Origin: Ornithinicoccus hortensis
GTDB taxonomy: Bacteria; Actinomycetota; Actinomycetes; Actinomycetales; Dermatophilaceae
Direction: 5' to 3'
Assembly: GCF_006716185.1 (NCBI RefSeq)
Contig: NZ_VFOP01000001.1
Span: 434,001 to 498,000, forward strand
Length of the DNA stretch: 64,000 bases
Notes under the pieces: model-generated
The model's database searches: none
What the model was told of the DNA's origin: nothing
What the model saw: the letters and a program-made list of their open reading frames with translations, nothing else
Shown: one piece after another, positions 40,173 through 48,621 of the stretch
Layout of the letters: each line of letters begins with the position of its first letter
How positions within the stretch are numbered: position 1 is the stretch's first letter
Program-made: the position numbers and the translations under genes

Positions 40173-40865
40173 ATGACCGACTACGACACCTTCGCGCAGG
40201 CATACGCGGCTGCCAACGAGACCAGCCTGCTCAATGCCTGGTACGCGCGACCGGCCATGGTCGAGCTGGCCGGCGACGTTGCGGGCGCCCGGGTGCTGGA
40301 CGCCGGGTGCGGGTCCGGCCCGCTGGCCGCGTCGCTGCGTGACGGGGGCGCGACCGTGAGCGGGTTCGACCTCAGCGCCGACATGGTGGCCCTGGCCCGC
40401 GAGCGCCTCGGCGACGATGTGGACCTGAGGGTTGCCGACCTCGGTGAGCCGCTCCCCTACCAGGACGACGCCTTCGACGTCGCCGTCTGCTCGCTGGCAC
40501 TGCACTACCTGCGCGACTGGGTGGCGCCGTTGACCGAGCTGCGGCGCGTCCTGCGACCCGGCGGACGGTTGGTCGTCTCGGTCCCCCACCCCGCGGCATA
40601 CCTGGTCAACTATCCCGGCCGCGACTACTTCGCCGTGACCCGCTACTCCGAGGAGTTCGAGTTCGCCGGGGTCAGTGCCGTCCTGACCTACTGGCACCGC
40701 CCGCTGCACGCCATGACGGACGCGTTCACCGGCGCCGGCTTCCGGATCGCCGTCGTGAGCGAGCCTCCCTGGTCGCCCGACACCCCCGTTGACCTCCTGC
40801 CCGCCAACGCGAAGGAGCGCACCGCCTTCGTATGCTTCCTCTTCTTCGTCCTGGAAGCCCCCTGA
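40173..40865 (+). CDS. Class I SAM-dependent methyltransferase
   Basis: 230 residues of the UbiE/Methyltransf_11 type: motif I VLDAGCGSGPLAASL, motif II FDLSADMV, DVAVCSLALHYL, and the C-terminal VLRPGGRLVVSVPHP. It starts 51 bp after the permease stop at an ATG preceded by GGAAGG. Cytoplasmic; substrate unknown. It resembles the next gene in fold but not closely in sequence. Confidence 0.82.
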   Translation: MTDYDTFAQAYAAANETSLLNAWYARPAMVELAGDVAGARVLDAGCGSGPLAASLRDGGATVSGFDLSADMVALARERLGDDVDLRVADLGEPLPYQDDAFDVAVCSLALHYLRDWVAPLTELRRVLRPGGRLVVSVPHPAAYLVNYPGRDYFAVTRYSEEFEFAGVSAVLTYWHRPLHAMTDAFTGAGFRIAVVSEPPWSPDTPVDLLPANAKERTAFVCFLFFVLEAP

Positions 40866-40943
40866 GCGGACCGCCCCGCGCGGCCGGGACGTGGGCGCGG
40901 AAATCGGTTGCCCCACCCGGGAGCGTCATGGACCATCGGGGCC

Positions 40944-41681
40944 GTGACCGAACAGCAACAGGCCAATGAGTTCGACAACCCGGTGTCCGCCGCGATCTAC
41001 GACACGGCCGAGGGGACGCGGGACGACCTGGACCACTACATCGCTATCGTCGAGGAGCTCGGCGCCCGCTCGGTGATCGACGTCGGCTGCGGCACGGGGG
41101 TGTTGGCGATCCTGCTCGCCGACCGGGGACACACCGTCACCGGCGTGGACCCCGCCGGCGCCATGCTCGAGGTAGCCCGCGCCAAGGCCGGTGCCGAAGA
41201 CGTCCGGTGGGTGCACGGCACCGCCGAGGCCCTGCCCGGACTGACGCAGCCGGCCGACGTGGCCATGATGACCGGCAACGTGGCACAGGTCTTCCTCACC
41301 GACGAGGAGTGGCTGGGCACGCTCCGCGCGGTCTCCGAGGTCCTCGTCCCCGGCGGCCACCTCGTCTTCGAGACGCGCAACCCCGAGCGGCGCGCCTGGG
41401 AGGACTGGGCCGGGTGGGGCTCCTCGGTCTACCAGGTCGAGGGCGTCGGCGAGGTGCGCGACATGTTCGAGCTGGTCCGGGTGGAGGAGCCCTATGTCAC
41501 CTTCCGCTCCGACAACACGCTGCCCGACGGCACGGTCGTGCCCAGCGAGTCGACGTTGATCTTCCGGACGATGCCGGAGTTGGAACGCACCCTCGCCGAG
41601 GCGGGCTTCACCATCCGCGATGTCCGCGACGCCCCGGACCGGCCCGGCCGGGAATGGGTGGTGATCGCCCAGCGTCCGTGA
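40944..41681 (+). CDS. Class I SAM-dependent methyltransferase
   Basis: 245 residues: motif I VIDVGCGTGVLAILLA, VDPAGAMLEVARAKAG, MMTGNVAQVFL and a beta-rich insertion before the C-terminus. The GTG at 40944 is chosen because family similarity begins there; the longer frame from 40908 is not supported. It lies 78 bp after another methyltransferase, so they may share a transcript. Substrate unknown. Confidence 0.8.
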   Translation: MTEQQQANEFDNPVSAAIYDTAEGTRDDLDHYIAIVEELGARSVIDVGCGTGVLAILLADRGHTVTGVDPAGAMLEVARAKAGAEDVRWVHGTAEALPGLTQPADVAMMTGNVAQVFLTDEEWLGTLRAVSEVLVPGGHLVFETRNPERRAWEDWAGWGSSVYQVEGVGEVRDMFELVRVEEPYVTFRSDNTLPDGTVVPSESTLIFRTMPELERTLAEAGFTIRDVRDAPDRPGREWVVIAQRP

Positions 41682-41756
41682 GCTTCCGGGGGGGGGTTCA
41701 CCCAAGCAGCCAGTGCAAGCCCGGAGTCGGGACGTCCATCACCTCGGAGGAACGCC

Positions 41757-42506
41757 ATGACTGACCATCCCGTCCTCACCGACTTCCTCGCCGCGGCCGA
41801 GGTGCACGCCGACGTGACCGCGCTGCGCCCGGACTACCGGGTGCTCCTGCTCGCCGTCGACGGCCTGACGCCGGGGGCGGGTGACGGGACGAGCGAGAGA
41901 TTGCTGCAGCAGGCCGAGACTGTCGCCCATGACCTCCTCGCCGACACCGACGTGGCGGAGCTCCCGCACGTCGCGGCATGGCGCGACGCATACCGCGCCT
42001 TCGGCGCCAAGCCACAGCGGACCCGCAACAGCCTCGAGGCGCTCGTCCGGCGGGCCGCGGTGGGCCTGCCGCGCGTCAACCGCCTCACCGACATCTACAA
42101 CGCGATCAGCGTGATCCACCAGCTGCCCCTCGGGGGTGAGGACCTCCGGGCATACGCCGGCCCGCCGCGCCTGCTCCGCGCCGCCGGGTCGGAGACCTTC
42201 GAGACGGCGGCGGATGGTGCCGACGTCGTCGAGCACCCCGAGCCGGGCGAGGTGGTCTGGTGCGACGCTGCGGGTGTCACGTGCCGACGGTGGAACTGGC
42301 GCCAGTGCCGACGCACCCAGCTCACCCCGCATACGACATCGGCCGTCTTCATCCTCGACGCGTTGGCCCCCATGTCCGACGCGGCCCTCGCCACTGCCGG
42401 GGACGACCTCGCCGCCCAACTGGCCCGCCTGGGCCCTGACGTCGAGATCGCCAGCCGACTCATCAACCCCACCCCACCCTCCGACCCACCTCAGGACGAC
42501 CAGTGA
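41757..42506 (+). CDS. B3/B4 tRNA-binding-domain protein
   Basis: 249 residues matching the stand-alone B3/B4 domain of phenylalanyl-tRNA synthetase beta: WRDAYRAFGAKPQRTRNSLEALVRRA, LPRVNRLTDIYNAISVIHQLPLGGEDL, and the beta strands after it. Stand-alone copies are thought to edit or bind aminoacyl-tRNA or amino acids, but their role is not firmly known. ATG after GGAGGAAC. Overlaps the next gene by 4 bp (GTGA). Confidence 0.85.
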   Translation: MTDHPVLTDFLAAAEVHADVTALRPDYRVLLLAVDGLTPGAGDGTSERLLQQAETVAHDLLADTDVAELPHVAAWRDAYRAFGAKPQRTRNSLEALVRRAAVGLPRVNRLTDIYNAISVIHQLPLGGEDLRAYAGPPRLLRAAGSETFETAADGADVVEHPEPGEVVWCDAAGVTCRRWNWRQCRRTQLTPHTTSAVFILDALAPMSDAALATAGDDLAAQLARLGPDVEIASRLINPTPPSDPPQDDQ

Positions 42507-42847
42507 TCTGCTGCCAGTTCATCTTCAAACCCGGCACCTACGACGACGACTTCCACCGCCTCGACGCGGAGATCGACGCCTATGCCCGCAGCCTCCCGGG
42601 TTTCGACCGGGTCGAGAAGTGGCTCTCCCCCGAGGGTGACGTGGTCAACGCCATGTACTACTTCACCGACCGGAAGTCGGTGGCGCAGCTGGGCAGGTTC
42701 CCGACCCACCGCGAGGCCAAGGAGCAGGTGGACCGGTGGTACGACGGCTACCGCATCGTCGTCAGCGACGTCCGTGCGACCTACGGCGACGGACGCCTGC
42801 CGGCACCCGCATCGGCCCACCCGGCCGACGACCGGGAGCAGCCCTGA
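42503..42847 (+). CDS. Antibiotic-biosynthesis-monooxygenase-fold (dimeric alpha-beta barrel) protein
   Basis: 114 residues with the ABM/ferredoxin-like dimeric barrel pattern: FIFKPGTYDDDFHRLDAEIDAYARSLPGF, then VNAMYYFTDRKSVAQLGRFPTHREAKEQ. Starts at GTG 42503 within the stop of the B3/B4 gene, so the pair is co-translated. Such proteins are small cofactorless oxygenases or heme-binding proteins; the exact role is unknown. Confidence 0.7.
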   Translation: MICCQFIFKPGTYDDDFHRLDAEIDAYARSLPGFDRVEKWLSPEGDVVNAMYYFTDRKSVAQLGRFPTHREAKEQVDRWYDGYRIVVSDVRATYGDGRLPAPASAHPADDREQP

Positions 42848-42923
42848 CCTGACCTGCCGGGTCGGGGCCGATGACGTAGAAGGTGCGCTTGTCTGCGACA
42901 GCGTCTGCTGATCCACTTGCCTC

Positions 42924-43409
42924 GTGACCGAACCTCTCTCGCTGCGCCCGCTGGCCGTCGCTGACGCCGCGGTCATGACGACCGTCCTGGCCGACCCCTC
43001 GCTCTACGAGTTCACCGGCGGCGAGCCACCCACCCACGACGACCTGGCGCGCCGTTACGCCGTCCAGACCAGGGGTGGCTCCGCGGACGGGAGCGAACGG
43101 TGGATCAACTCGGTCGTCGTCCTCGGCCACCAGCCCATCGGCTACGTCCAGGCCACGGTTCCCCGTGATGGCGGACCGGCCGAGGTCGCCTGGGTGATCG
43201 GCCGGCCCTGGCAGGGACACGGGTATGCCGCTCGGGCCGCGCGGCTGCTGCTCGACGACCTGGCGCACGAGGGCGTCGACACCGCGGTGGCCCACATCCA
43301 CCCGGGGCACGGTTCCTCCGAGCGCACGGCGGAGCGTCTCGGCCTGACTCCCACCGAGATCGTCGTCGACGGTGAGGTCCGGTGGGCGGGCCCTACCGCC
43401 CTGGGCTGA
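42924..43409 (+). CDS. GNAT-family N-acetyltransferase
   Basis: 161 residues, RimJ/RimL-like GNAT: LSLRPLAVADAAVM at the N-terminus, PIGYVQATV, AEVAWVIGRPWQGHGYAARAARLLLDDL with the acetyl-CoA-binding Q/R-x-x-G-x-G/A region, and HPGHGSSERTAERLGL. GTG start at 42924. Single gene; it could acetylate a protein N-terminus or a small molecule. Confidence 0.85.
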   Translation: MTEPLSLRPLAVADAAVMTTVLADPSLYEFTGGEPPTHDDLARRYAVQTRGGSADGSERWINSVVVLGHQPIGYVQATVPRDGGPAEVAWVIGRPWQGHGYAARAARLLLDDLAHEGVDTAVAHIHPGHGSSERTAERLGLTPTEIVVDGEVRWAGPTALG

Positions 43410-43491
43410 GCAGCACGCCGGGTCCGGTTCACGGGGGCCAGCGCTGTCGTCGGCGTCGTCGTTGAAGCAGGCAGTCGACCGATGGTTCGGA

Positions 43492-43690
43492 TCAGCCCGG
43501 CCACACCAGGTTGGTCAGCACGAGGTAGGTGCCTGTTCCGGTGACGAGGCTGAGCAACAGGTTGCGCCGCCAGAGATGGAGCGACGGTGACGACGGCCCC
43601 CGCGACCTCGGGTATGCCGTATCCGCGCTGGAGGTCGGCACCGGCGAGCAGGTGCACGGACAGCACCGCCATCACGCCCACCACCTTCGA
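43492..43690 (-). pseudogene. azlD: azlD remnant (branched-chain amino-acid exporter small subunit)
   Basis: The minus strand encodes VVGVMAVLSVHLLAGADL...GYGIPEVAGAVVTVA, then, after a shift near 43580-43585 (two bases missing), LWRRNLLLSLVTGTGTYLVLTNLVW and a stop. This is the typical C-terminal third of AzlD. The N-terminal part and the partner azlC are missing. The missing end is exactly where the toxin-antitoxin genes begin, so insertion of that patch probably truncated the gene. Confidence 0.65.
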
Positions 43691-43700
43691 TTCGCCGCGC

Positions 43701-43739
43701 CTGGTCTGACTTGTCTGACACAGGGGTAGGATTGGTGTC
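43701..43739 (+). promoter_or_regulatory. Toxin-antitoxin promoter with tandem TCTGAC repeats
   Basis: A TAGGAT -10 (43727-43732) ends 7 nt before the antitoxin ATG, so the mRNA is likely leaderless. Two direct TCTGAC repeats (43705-43710, 43714-43719) just upstream could be the autoregulatory operator. Confidence 0.5.
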
Positions 43740-43997
43740 ATGACCACAATCAGCGCACGAGACGCATCCCGGGGATTCTCCACGCTGCTCGACCGCGTCG
43801 AGTATGACGGCGAGGAGTACACCGTCGAGCGTGACGGTCGGGTAGTAGCTCGTATCGTGCCGGCGACTACGCGCACCGTCGCAGGCTTCCTCGCTCGCCG
43901 CGCCGGACGTCTGCCGCTCGACGACGATTTCGCTGCCGAGGCTACGAGCGCAAACCCCCTTCTCACCGTGGACACAGCAGACCCATGGCACGCCTGA
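43740..43997 (+). CDS. Phd/YefM-type antitoxin
   Basis: 85 residues. The N-terminal Phd/YefM DNA-binding fold is clear (TISARDASRGFSTLLDRVEYDGEEYTVERDGRVVARIVP). The C-terminal tail (DDDFAAEATSANPLL) would wrap the toxin. It neutralises VapC and represses the operon. It overlaps the toxin gene by 13 bp. Located in a small accessory patch next to the broken azlD. Confidence 0.9.
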   Translation: MTTISARDASRGFSTLLDRVEYDGEEYTVERDGRVVARIVPATTRTVAGFLARRAGRLPLDDDFAAEATSANPLLTVDTADPWHA

Positions 43998-44383
43998 TCC
44001 TCGACACCAACGCCCTTATCCAGCTCGACCGCCACGGAGAGCGCGTCACCGGGATCTCCGAGTCTGACGACATCGCCATCGCTGCGGTCACGCTCGCCGA
44101 ACTGCGGCATGGCGCCCTGGCGGCGGACACGGCCAGGCGGCAGACGCGTGAGCAATTCATCCAGGACGTCGAGGAGACGATCGAGGTGCTGCCGTACACG
44201 CGATCGACCGCGGCGGAGCACGCCGCGCTACTCGACCACGTTCGTCGCTCAGGTAAACCTCGTGGCGCCCACGACCTCATCATCGCTGCGCACGCACGGC
44301 AGACCGGGCGCCGCGTCGTCTCCCTCGACGTCAAGGCACGCTTCAACGACCTACCCGGCGTCGGCATATCCACTGGGCAGTAA
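43985..44383 (+). CDS. vapC: VapC-type PIN-domain ribonuclease toxin
   Basis: 132 residues. PIN-domain acidic residues are present: Asp7 in LILDTNALI, Glu in AVTLAELRHG, Asp in RGAHDLIIAAHA, and the terminal SLDVKARFNDLPGV. VapC toxins cut tRNA or rRNA and inhibit translation. Co-translated with the Phd-type antitoxin. Mixed Phd-VapC pairing is common in actinobacteria. Confidence 0.92.
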   Translation: MARLILDTNALIQLDRHGERVTGISESDDIAIAAVTLAELRHGALAADTARRQTREQFIQDVEETIEVLPYTRSTAAEHAALLDHVRRSGKPRGAHDLIIAAHARQTGRRVVSLDVKARFNDLPGVGISTGQ

Positions 44384-44672
44384 CCGCAGTCGCGGGCACA
44401 ACCGTGCTGGGAAAGCAATACAGCAAAGGGGTGCGTCGTCGAGGCAAGATCCGTTCAGGTCCATGCTCGCCAGCGCAGTTCGTGTCCTTGGCTGCACTGC
44501 GACAAGTCTTGAGTGCATCTCGACAATTGCCCGATAACCAGTGGAGTCTCCGTATCCCCGAGTGGTTGGATCCCTGCCTGAGGCTGCGCTGAGGCGGCCC
44601 GCTTCACCGTGAGGCAAACGTGGGAGTCGGGAGGCGCGGGCTGTCGTTCGTAGAGTGCTGGAGGTGGTCGCG
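44384..44672. other. Intergenic region with a 12-bp repeat copy
   Basis: No gene is seen in this 289-bp gap. It contains TGCATCTCGACA at 44514-44525, identical to part of the 28-bp repeat. A Shine-Dalgarno, GGAGGT, at 44660-44665 serves the next gene. Confidence 0.5.
44514..44525 (+). repeat. 12-bp partial copy of the 28-bp repeat
   Basis: TGCATCTCGACA recurs in direct orientation at 45572-45583. The two copies bracket the methyltransferase gene at 44673-45461. Confidence 0.4.
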
Positions 44673-45461
44673 GTGACTGGTTATGGAGCCCTTGTCGACG
44701 TGTACGAGTGGCTTATCGGGGATGACAAGTTGACCCCCGCCGACTCTGCCGCTGTGTACTGCAGCGACCTCGGGAGCGCGGTACCGCCACACGTGCGCGT
44801 CCTCGACTGCGCGTGTGGAACCGGCCAACTCGCCGTCGGGCTAGCGAGTCTCGGCCTTGACGTCGTCGCGACGGACGCCAGCGATGGGATGGTCCGCCGA
44901 ACCCAACAGCTCGCGAGCGAACACGGTGTCTCGCTTCGTGCCCTTCGTGCGAGTTGGGACGAACTGCCCGATCACCTGGAGGACTCCACGTTCGATGTGG
45001 TGTTCTGCGTCGGCAACTCGCTCGGGCACGCCGAGGGTGCAGCCGGGCGCTCAACAGCGCTGGAAGCGATGGCACGGCTATTGACCCCGGGCGGACGTAT
45101 CGTGCTCACGTCACGAAACTGGGAACGCGTCCGCTCAGCCGGCTCGCGGGTAGACGTCCGAGATCGACTCATCACCCGGGATGGCCGCAGCGCGGTTGTC
45201 AGCTACTACTGGCAGATCCAGCCGCAATGGGGGCAGGAACACTTCCTTGAGATCGTGATCGCCGAGATCAAGCACGATGGAGGAGTGCGAGCCTGCTCGG
45301 AGCGGTTGTCTATATGGCCATACCGGTATGACGACCTCGTTGCGCAACTGCACAGCTGCGGTCTCACCGTGCAGTCCACCACCTACGAGCCCGAAAACGA
45401 GGGTTACGTGCTGGTCGCCAGCCGACACGAGTCGCCCGGCACGTCCGAGCCTGCGCGCTAA
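44673..45461 (+). CDS. Class I SAM-dependent methyltransferase
   Basis: 262 residues: YGALVDVYEWLIGDDKL, motif I VLDCACGTGQLAVGLASLG, ATDASDGMV, DVVFCVGNSLGH, LTPGGRIVLTSRNWE, typical of glycine/sarcosine-type and related small-molecule methyltransferases. GTG 44673 is chosen because of GGAGGT 7 nt upstream. G+C is lower than in neighbouring core genes, and the gene is bracketed by short direct repeats, so it looks acquired. Substrate unknown. Confidence 0.8.
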   Translation: MTGYGALVDVYEWLIGDDKLTPADSAAVYCSDLGSAVPPHVRVLDCACGTGQLAVGLASLGLDVVATDASDGMVRRTQQLASEHGVSLRALRASWDELPDHLEDSTFDVVFCVGNSLGHAEGAAGRSTALEAMARLLTPGGRIVLTSRNWERVRSAGSRVDVRDRLITRDGRSAVVSYYWQIQPQWGQEHFLEIVIAEIKHDGGVRACSERLSIWPYRYDDLVAQLHSCGLTVQSTTYEPENEGYVLVASRHESPGTSEPAR

Positions 45462-45506
45462 TCCGCCGTCTGTCCTGCCACTGCCGATCTGGTGAACAGC
45501 GCAGTT

Positions 45507-45540
45507 TGCGCGGGCTCCCGCGGGAGCCCGCTCTGCGCAA
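45507..45540. terminator. 22-bp perfect palindrome, bidirectional terminator
   Basis: GCGGGCTCCCG (45510-45520) is followed by its exact complement (45521-45531), with outer TTGCGC/GCGCAA arms. It sits between the convergent methyltransferase and dnaB genes. Confidence 0.75.
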
Positions 45541-45555
45541 GATAGACCGCGTGTA

Positions 45556-45583
45556 GTTGTGCACGCTTCGCTGCATCTCGACA
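45556..45583 (+). repeat. 28-bp boundary repeat, copy 3
   Basis: It ends 4 bp from the dnaB stop codon. It is 25 of 28 identical to the reverse complement of 4422-4449 and shares an exact 17-mer with 13378-13394. Confidence 0.65.
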
Positions 45584-45587
45584 GCAA

Positions 45588-46967
45588 TCAGAAGTTGTTC
45601 GCCATGTTCGTGAACCTGCTGTAGTGCCCCTGGAACGCCACCGTGATCGTGTCCGTGGGACCGTTACGGTGCTTGGCCACGATCACGTCAGCCTCACCTT
45701 CGCGCGGTGACTCCCGCTCATACAGCGACTCACGGTGAAGCAGGATCACGACGTCAGCATCCTGTTCGATCGATCCACTTTCGCGAAGGTCGCTCATCTG
45801 CGGCTTCTTGTCGGTGCGCTGCTCGGGACCACGGTTCAGCTGCGACAGCGCGATGACCGGGACCTCGAGCTCCTTGGCGAGCAGCTTCAGTGCACGGGAG
45901 AACTCGGAGACCTCCTGCTGGCGGGACTCCACCCGCTTGCCCGAACTCATCAGCTGCAGGTAGTCGATGATGACCAGCTTCAGGTTGTGCTTCTGCTTGA
46001 GGCGCCGGCACTTGGCCCGGATCTCCATCAAGGACATGTTGGGGCTGTCATCGATGAACAGCGGCGCACCGTGGATCCGCCCCTGGGTCTCGGCGATGCG
46101 CTGCCAGTCCGAGTCCTGCAGGGTGCCCTTGCGCATGTGCTGCAGCGGGATCTTCGCCTCCGCGGACAGCAGGCGCATCGTCATCTCGGTGCGGCCCATC
46201 TCCAGGTTGAAGACGACGGTGGCCATGTTGTGCTTGATGGACGCGGAGCGGGCGATGTCTAGTGCGAAGGTCGATTTGCCGACGGCAGGTCTGGCCGCGA
46301 CGATGATCATCTGCCCGCCGTGCAAACCGTTGGTCAGCTCGTCCAGGTCGGTGAACCCGGTGGGCACCCCGGTCATCTCCCCGGAGCTGCCGGCGGCGTG
46401 CTCGATCTCGTCCATCGTCGGCTCGAGCAGTTCGGCCAGGATCGTGTAGTCCTCACCGCCCCGCTTGTCGGCGACGCCGTAGACCTCTGCCTGGGCCTGG
46501 TTGACGATGTCCTCGACATCGCCCCCGCCCTGGCCGTAGCCCATCTGGACGATGCGGGTGCCGGCCTCGACCAGGCGGCGCAGGACGGCCCGCTCGGCCA
46601 CGATCTCGGCGTAGTAGCTGGCGTTCGCCGCGGTCGGGACGGCGGCGATCAGTTGGTGCAGGTAGGCCGTGCCGCCCACCCGTGCCAGGTCGCCGCGCTT
46701 GCTCAGCTCGTCGCTGACCGTGATCGCGTCGACCGGCTCACCCCGGGAGTAGAGGTCGACGATAGCGTCGTGGATGGTCTCGTGGTTGGGCCGGTAGAAG
46801 TCGCTGGGCTTGACCAGCTCGGCGCAGTCGGCGATGGCGTCCTTGGACAGCATCATGCTGCCGAGGGCGCTCTGCTCGGCAGCCAGGTCTTGGGGCGGCA
46901 CCCGCTCGTCGGGCGGCCCGTCGGGCACCTCGGAATACATCCCGTGGTCCAGCTCGCTGAGCGACAT
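45588..46967 (-). CDS. dnaB: Replicative DNA helicase DnaB
   Basis: 459 residues. The N-terminal helical domain (PPQDLAAEQSALGSMML...SDFYRPNHETIHDAI) is followed by a RecA-like helicase with Walker A ARPAVGKST, Walker B LVIIDYLQLM, the QQEVSEFSRALKLLAKEL motif and an arginine-finger region SGSIEQDADVV. No intein is present. The ATG at 46967 has GGAGGG 5-10 nt upstream. Hexameric helicase that unwinds at the fork. It lies on the same strand as the rpsF-ssb-rpsR-rplI operon 10 kb upstream, the usual actinobacterial origin-side order but with extra genes between. Confidence 0.96.
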   Translation of the reverse strand: MSLSELDHGMYSEVPDGPPDERVPPQDLAAEQSALGSMMLSKDAIADCAELVKPSDFYRPNHETIHDAIVDLYSRGEPVDAITVSDELSKRGDLARVGGTAYLHQLIAAVPTAANASYYAEIVAERAVLRRLVEAGTRIVQMGYGQGGGDVEDIVNQAQAEVYGVADKRGGEDYTILAELLEPTMDEIEHAAGSSGEMTGVPTGFTDLDELTNGLHGGQMIIVAARPAVGKSTFALDIARSASIKHNMATVVFNLEMGRTEMTMRLLSAEAKIPLQHMRKGTLQDSDWQRIAETQGRIHGAPLFIDDSPNMSLMEIRAKCRRLKQKHNLKLVIIDYLQLMSSGKRVESRQQEVSEFSRALKLLAKELEVPVIALSQLNRGPEQRTDKKPQMSDLRESGSIEQDADVVILLHRESLYERESPREGEADVIVAKHRNGPTDTITVAFQGHYSRFTNMANNF

Positions 46968-47112
46968 CCAGCCCTCCATCTCTCTGCGTCTGAACACAAC
47001 CATCCCCCACCGACAGAGCCCGCGGGCCGGCCGTCCACAGCCGGGTCCGCACTCGCTCGGTGAGGGGATTCGCCCCAGAGTAGGCGTCCGCGCGGCCCCG
47101 GCCAAGCAGCCC

Positions 47113-47189
47113 TGTGGACGGACCTGTGGACCCCCTGTGCACAACGTTGGGGACGATCGTGCACAGGTTGTGCACAGGCGTGTGGATAC
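47113..47189. promoter_or_regulatory. Cluster of DnaA-box-like sequences upstream of dnaB
   Basis: Six 9-mers resembling the reverse complement of TTGTCCACA lie on one strand within 77 bp: TGTGGACGG (47113), TGTGGACCC (47125), TGTGCACAA (47136), TGCACAGG (47160), TGTGCACAG (47169) and TGTGGATAC (47181). None is a perfect box. The 319-bp gap between dnaB and the MATE gene holds no other gene. Confidence 0.45.
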
Positions 47190-47286
47190 CGCCCGGTCTC
47201 TCCTGGTGATGCCGCCCTGACCTGCACGGACGTCGTCCACCGGGTGTGGAGGCAAGAAACTCTCGGCGACGTTCTAGGCTCACACC

Positions 47287-48606
47287 GTGCCCACCGACCA
47301 CCGCCGCGAGATCCTCCGCCTGGCCATCCCGGCCTTCCTGGCGCTGGTGGCCGAGCCGCTGTTCCTGCTGGCCGACTCGGCCATCGTGGGCTATCTGGGG
47401 ACGGAGTCGCTGGCCGGGCTGGGCGTGGCCAGCGCAGTCCTTCTGACGGCCACCAACATCTTCGTCTTCCTCGCCTACGGCACGACCGCGGCGGTCTCCC
47501 GCAGGTTGGGCGCCGGCGACCAGCGCGGGGCCCTGTCCACGGGCGTCGACGGCGTCTGGCTGGCCCTCATCCTCGGCGCGGTGGCGACGGTGGTGGTCAT
47601 CGCGTGGGCCCCCGGACTGGTCGGGCTGTTCGGCGCCGGGCCGGGCGCCCGGGATGAGGCGGTCACCTACCTGCGCATCTCGGCCGTCGGGATCCCCCCG
47701 ATGCTCGTCGTGCTCGCCGCCACCGGGGTGTTGCGGGGCCTGCAGGATACCCGCACGCCGCTGGTCGCGGCCGTGGCCGGGTTCGGCACTAACGCGGTGC
47801 TCTCCTTCCTGCTCGTCCACCCGGTCGGGCTCGGCATCGCGGGCGCCGCGTGGGGCAGCGTCATCGCCCAGAGCGGTATGGCGATCGGCCTGTGCGCCGT
47901 CCTGGTCACCGGCGCCCGTCGGCTCGGTGCCCCCCTGTCGCTGCACCCGGGCGGGGTGCTGCGCGCGGCCCTCGACGGGATCCCCCTGCTGATCCGCACC
48001 CTCGCCCTGCGTGCCGCCCTGCTGGTCACGACCTGGTATGCCGCGGGGCTGGGGGACGCGGAACTGGCCGCCCACCAGGTGGCGATGACCGTGTGGTCGG
48101 CCCTGGCGTTCGCGCTGGACGCGTTGGCGATCGCCGGGCAGGCGCTCACCGGCAAGGCGCTCGGCGCCGGTGACGCCGCGGGCACCCGCCAGGTGATGGC
48201 CACGATGATCCGGTGGGGGATCTGGTTCGGGGTGGTGCTCGGCGCGGTGATCGTGGCCGGGCACCGGATCATCCCGCTCGGTTTCTCCACCGACCCCCGG
48301 GTCCACGCCGCCCTCGCGGCGGCCCTCATCGTGGTGGCCTGCGGGCAACCCGTGGCCGCGGTCGCCTTCGTGCTCGACGGGGTCCTGATCGGGGCCGGCG
48401 ACACCCGTTGGCTGGCGCTGGCGCAGACCGTCTGCCTGATCGGCTACCTGCCGATGATGGGGGTCCTGGTGTGGCTGGACCTGGTCGGGATCCGGGGGCT
48501 GGTCGGGCTGTGGATCGCCTTCACCGGGTTCATGGCGCTGCGGGCGGCCCTGCTGTGGTGGCGCTCGCGCAGCGACGTCTGGATGGTGGTCGGCGCGGTC
48601 CGCTGA
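47287..48606 (+). CDS. MATE-family efflux transporter
   Basis: 439 residues with twelve predicted helices in two homologous halves. LAIPAFLALVAEPLFLLADSAIVGYLGTESLAGLGVA is the MATE/DinF signature. It exports cationic drugs or metabolites in exchange for Na+ or H+. The GTG start is 6 nt after a TAGGCT -10 (47275-47280), so leaderless. It lies 15 bp upstream of the glutaminase gene, and the two may be co-transcribed. Confidence 0.92.
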   Translation: MPTDHRREILRLAIPAFLALVAEPLFLLADSAIVGYLGTESLAGLGVASAVLLTATNIFVFLAYGTTAAVSRRLGAGDQRGALSTGVDGVWLALILGAVATVVVIAWAPGLVGLFGAGPGARDEAVTYLRISAVGIPPMLVVLAATGVLRGLQDTRTPLVAAVAGFGTNAVLSFLLVHPVGLGIAGAAWGSVIAQSGMAIGLCAVLVTGARRLGAPLSLHPGGVLRAALDGIPLLIRTLALRAALLVTTWYAAGLGDAELAAHQVAMTVWSALAFALDALAIAGQALTGKALGAGDAAGTRQVMATMIRWGIWFGVVLGAVIVAGHRIIPLGFSTDPRVHAALAAALIVVACGQPVAAVAFVLDGVLIGAGDTRWLALAQTVCLIGYLPMMGVLVWLDLVGIRGLVGLWIAFTGFMALRAALLWWRSRSDVWMVVGAVR

Positions 48607-48621
48607 GGCACACTGGCGACC

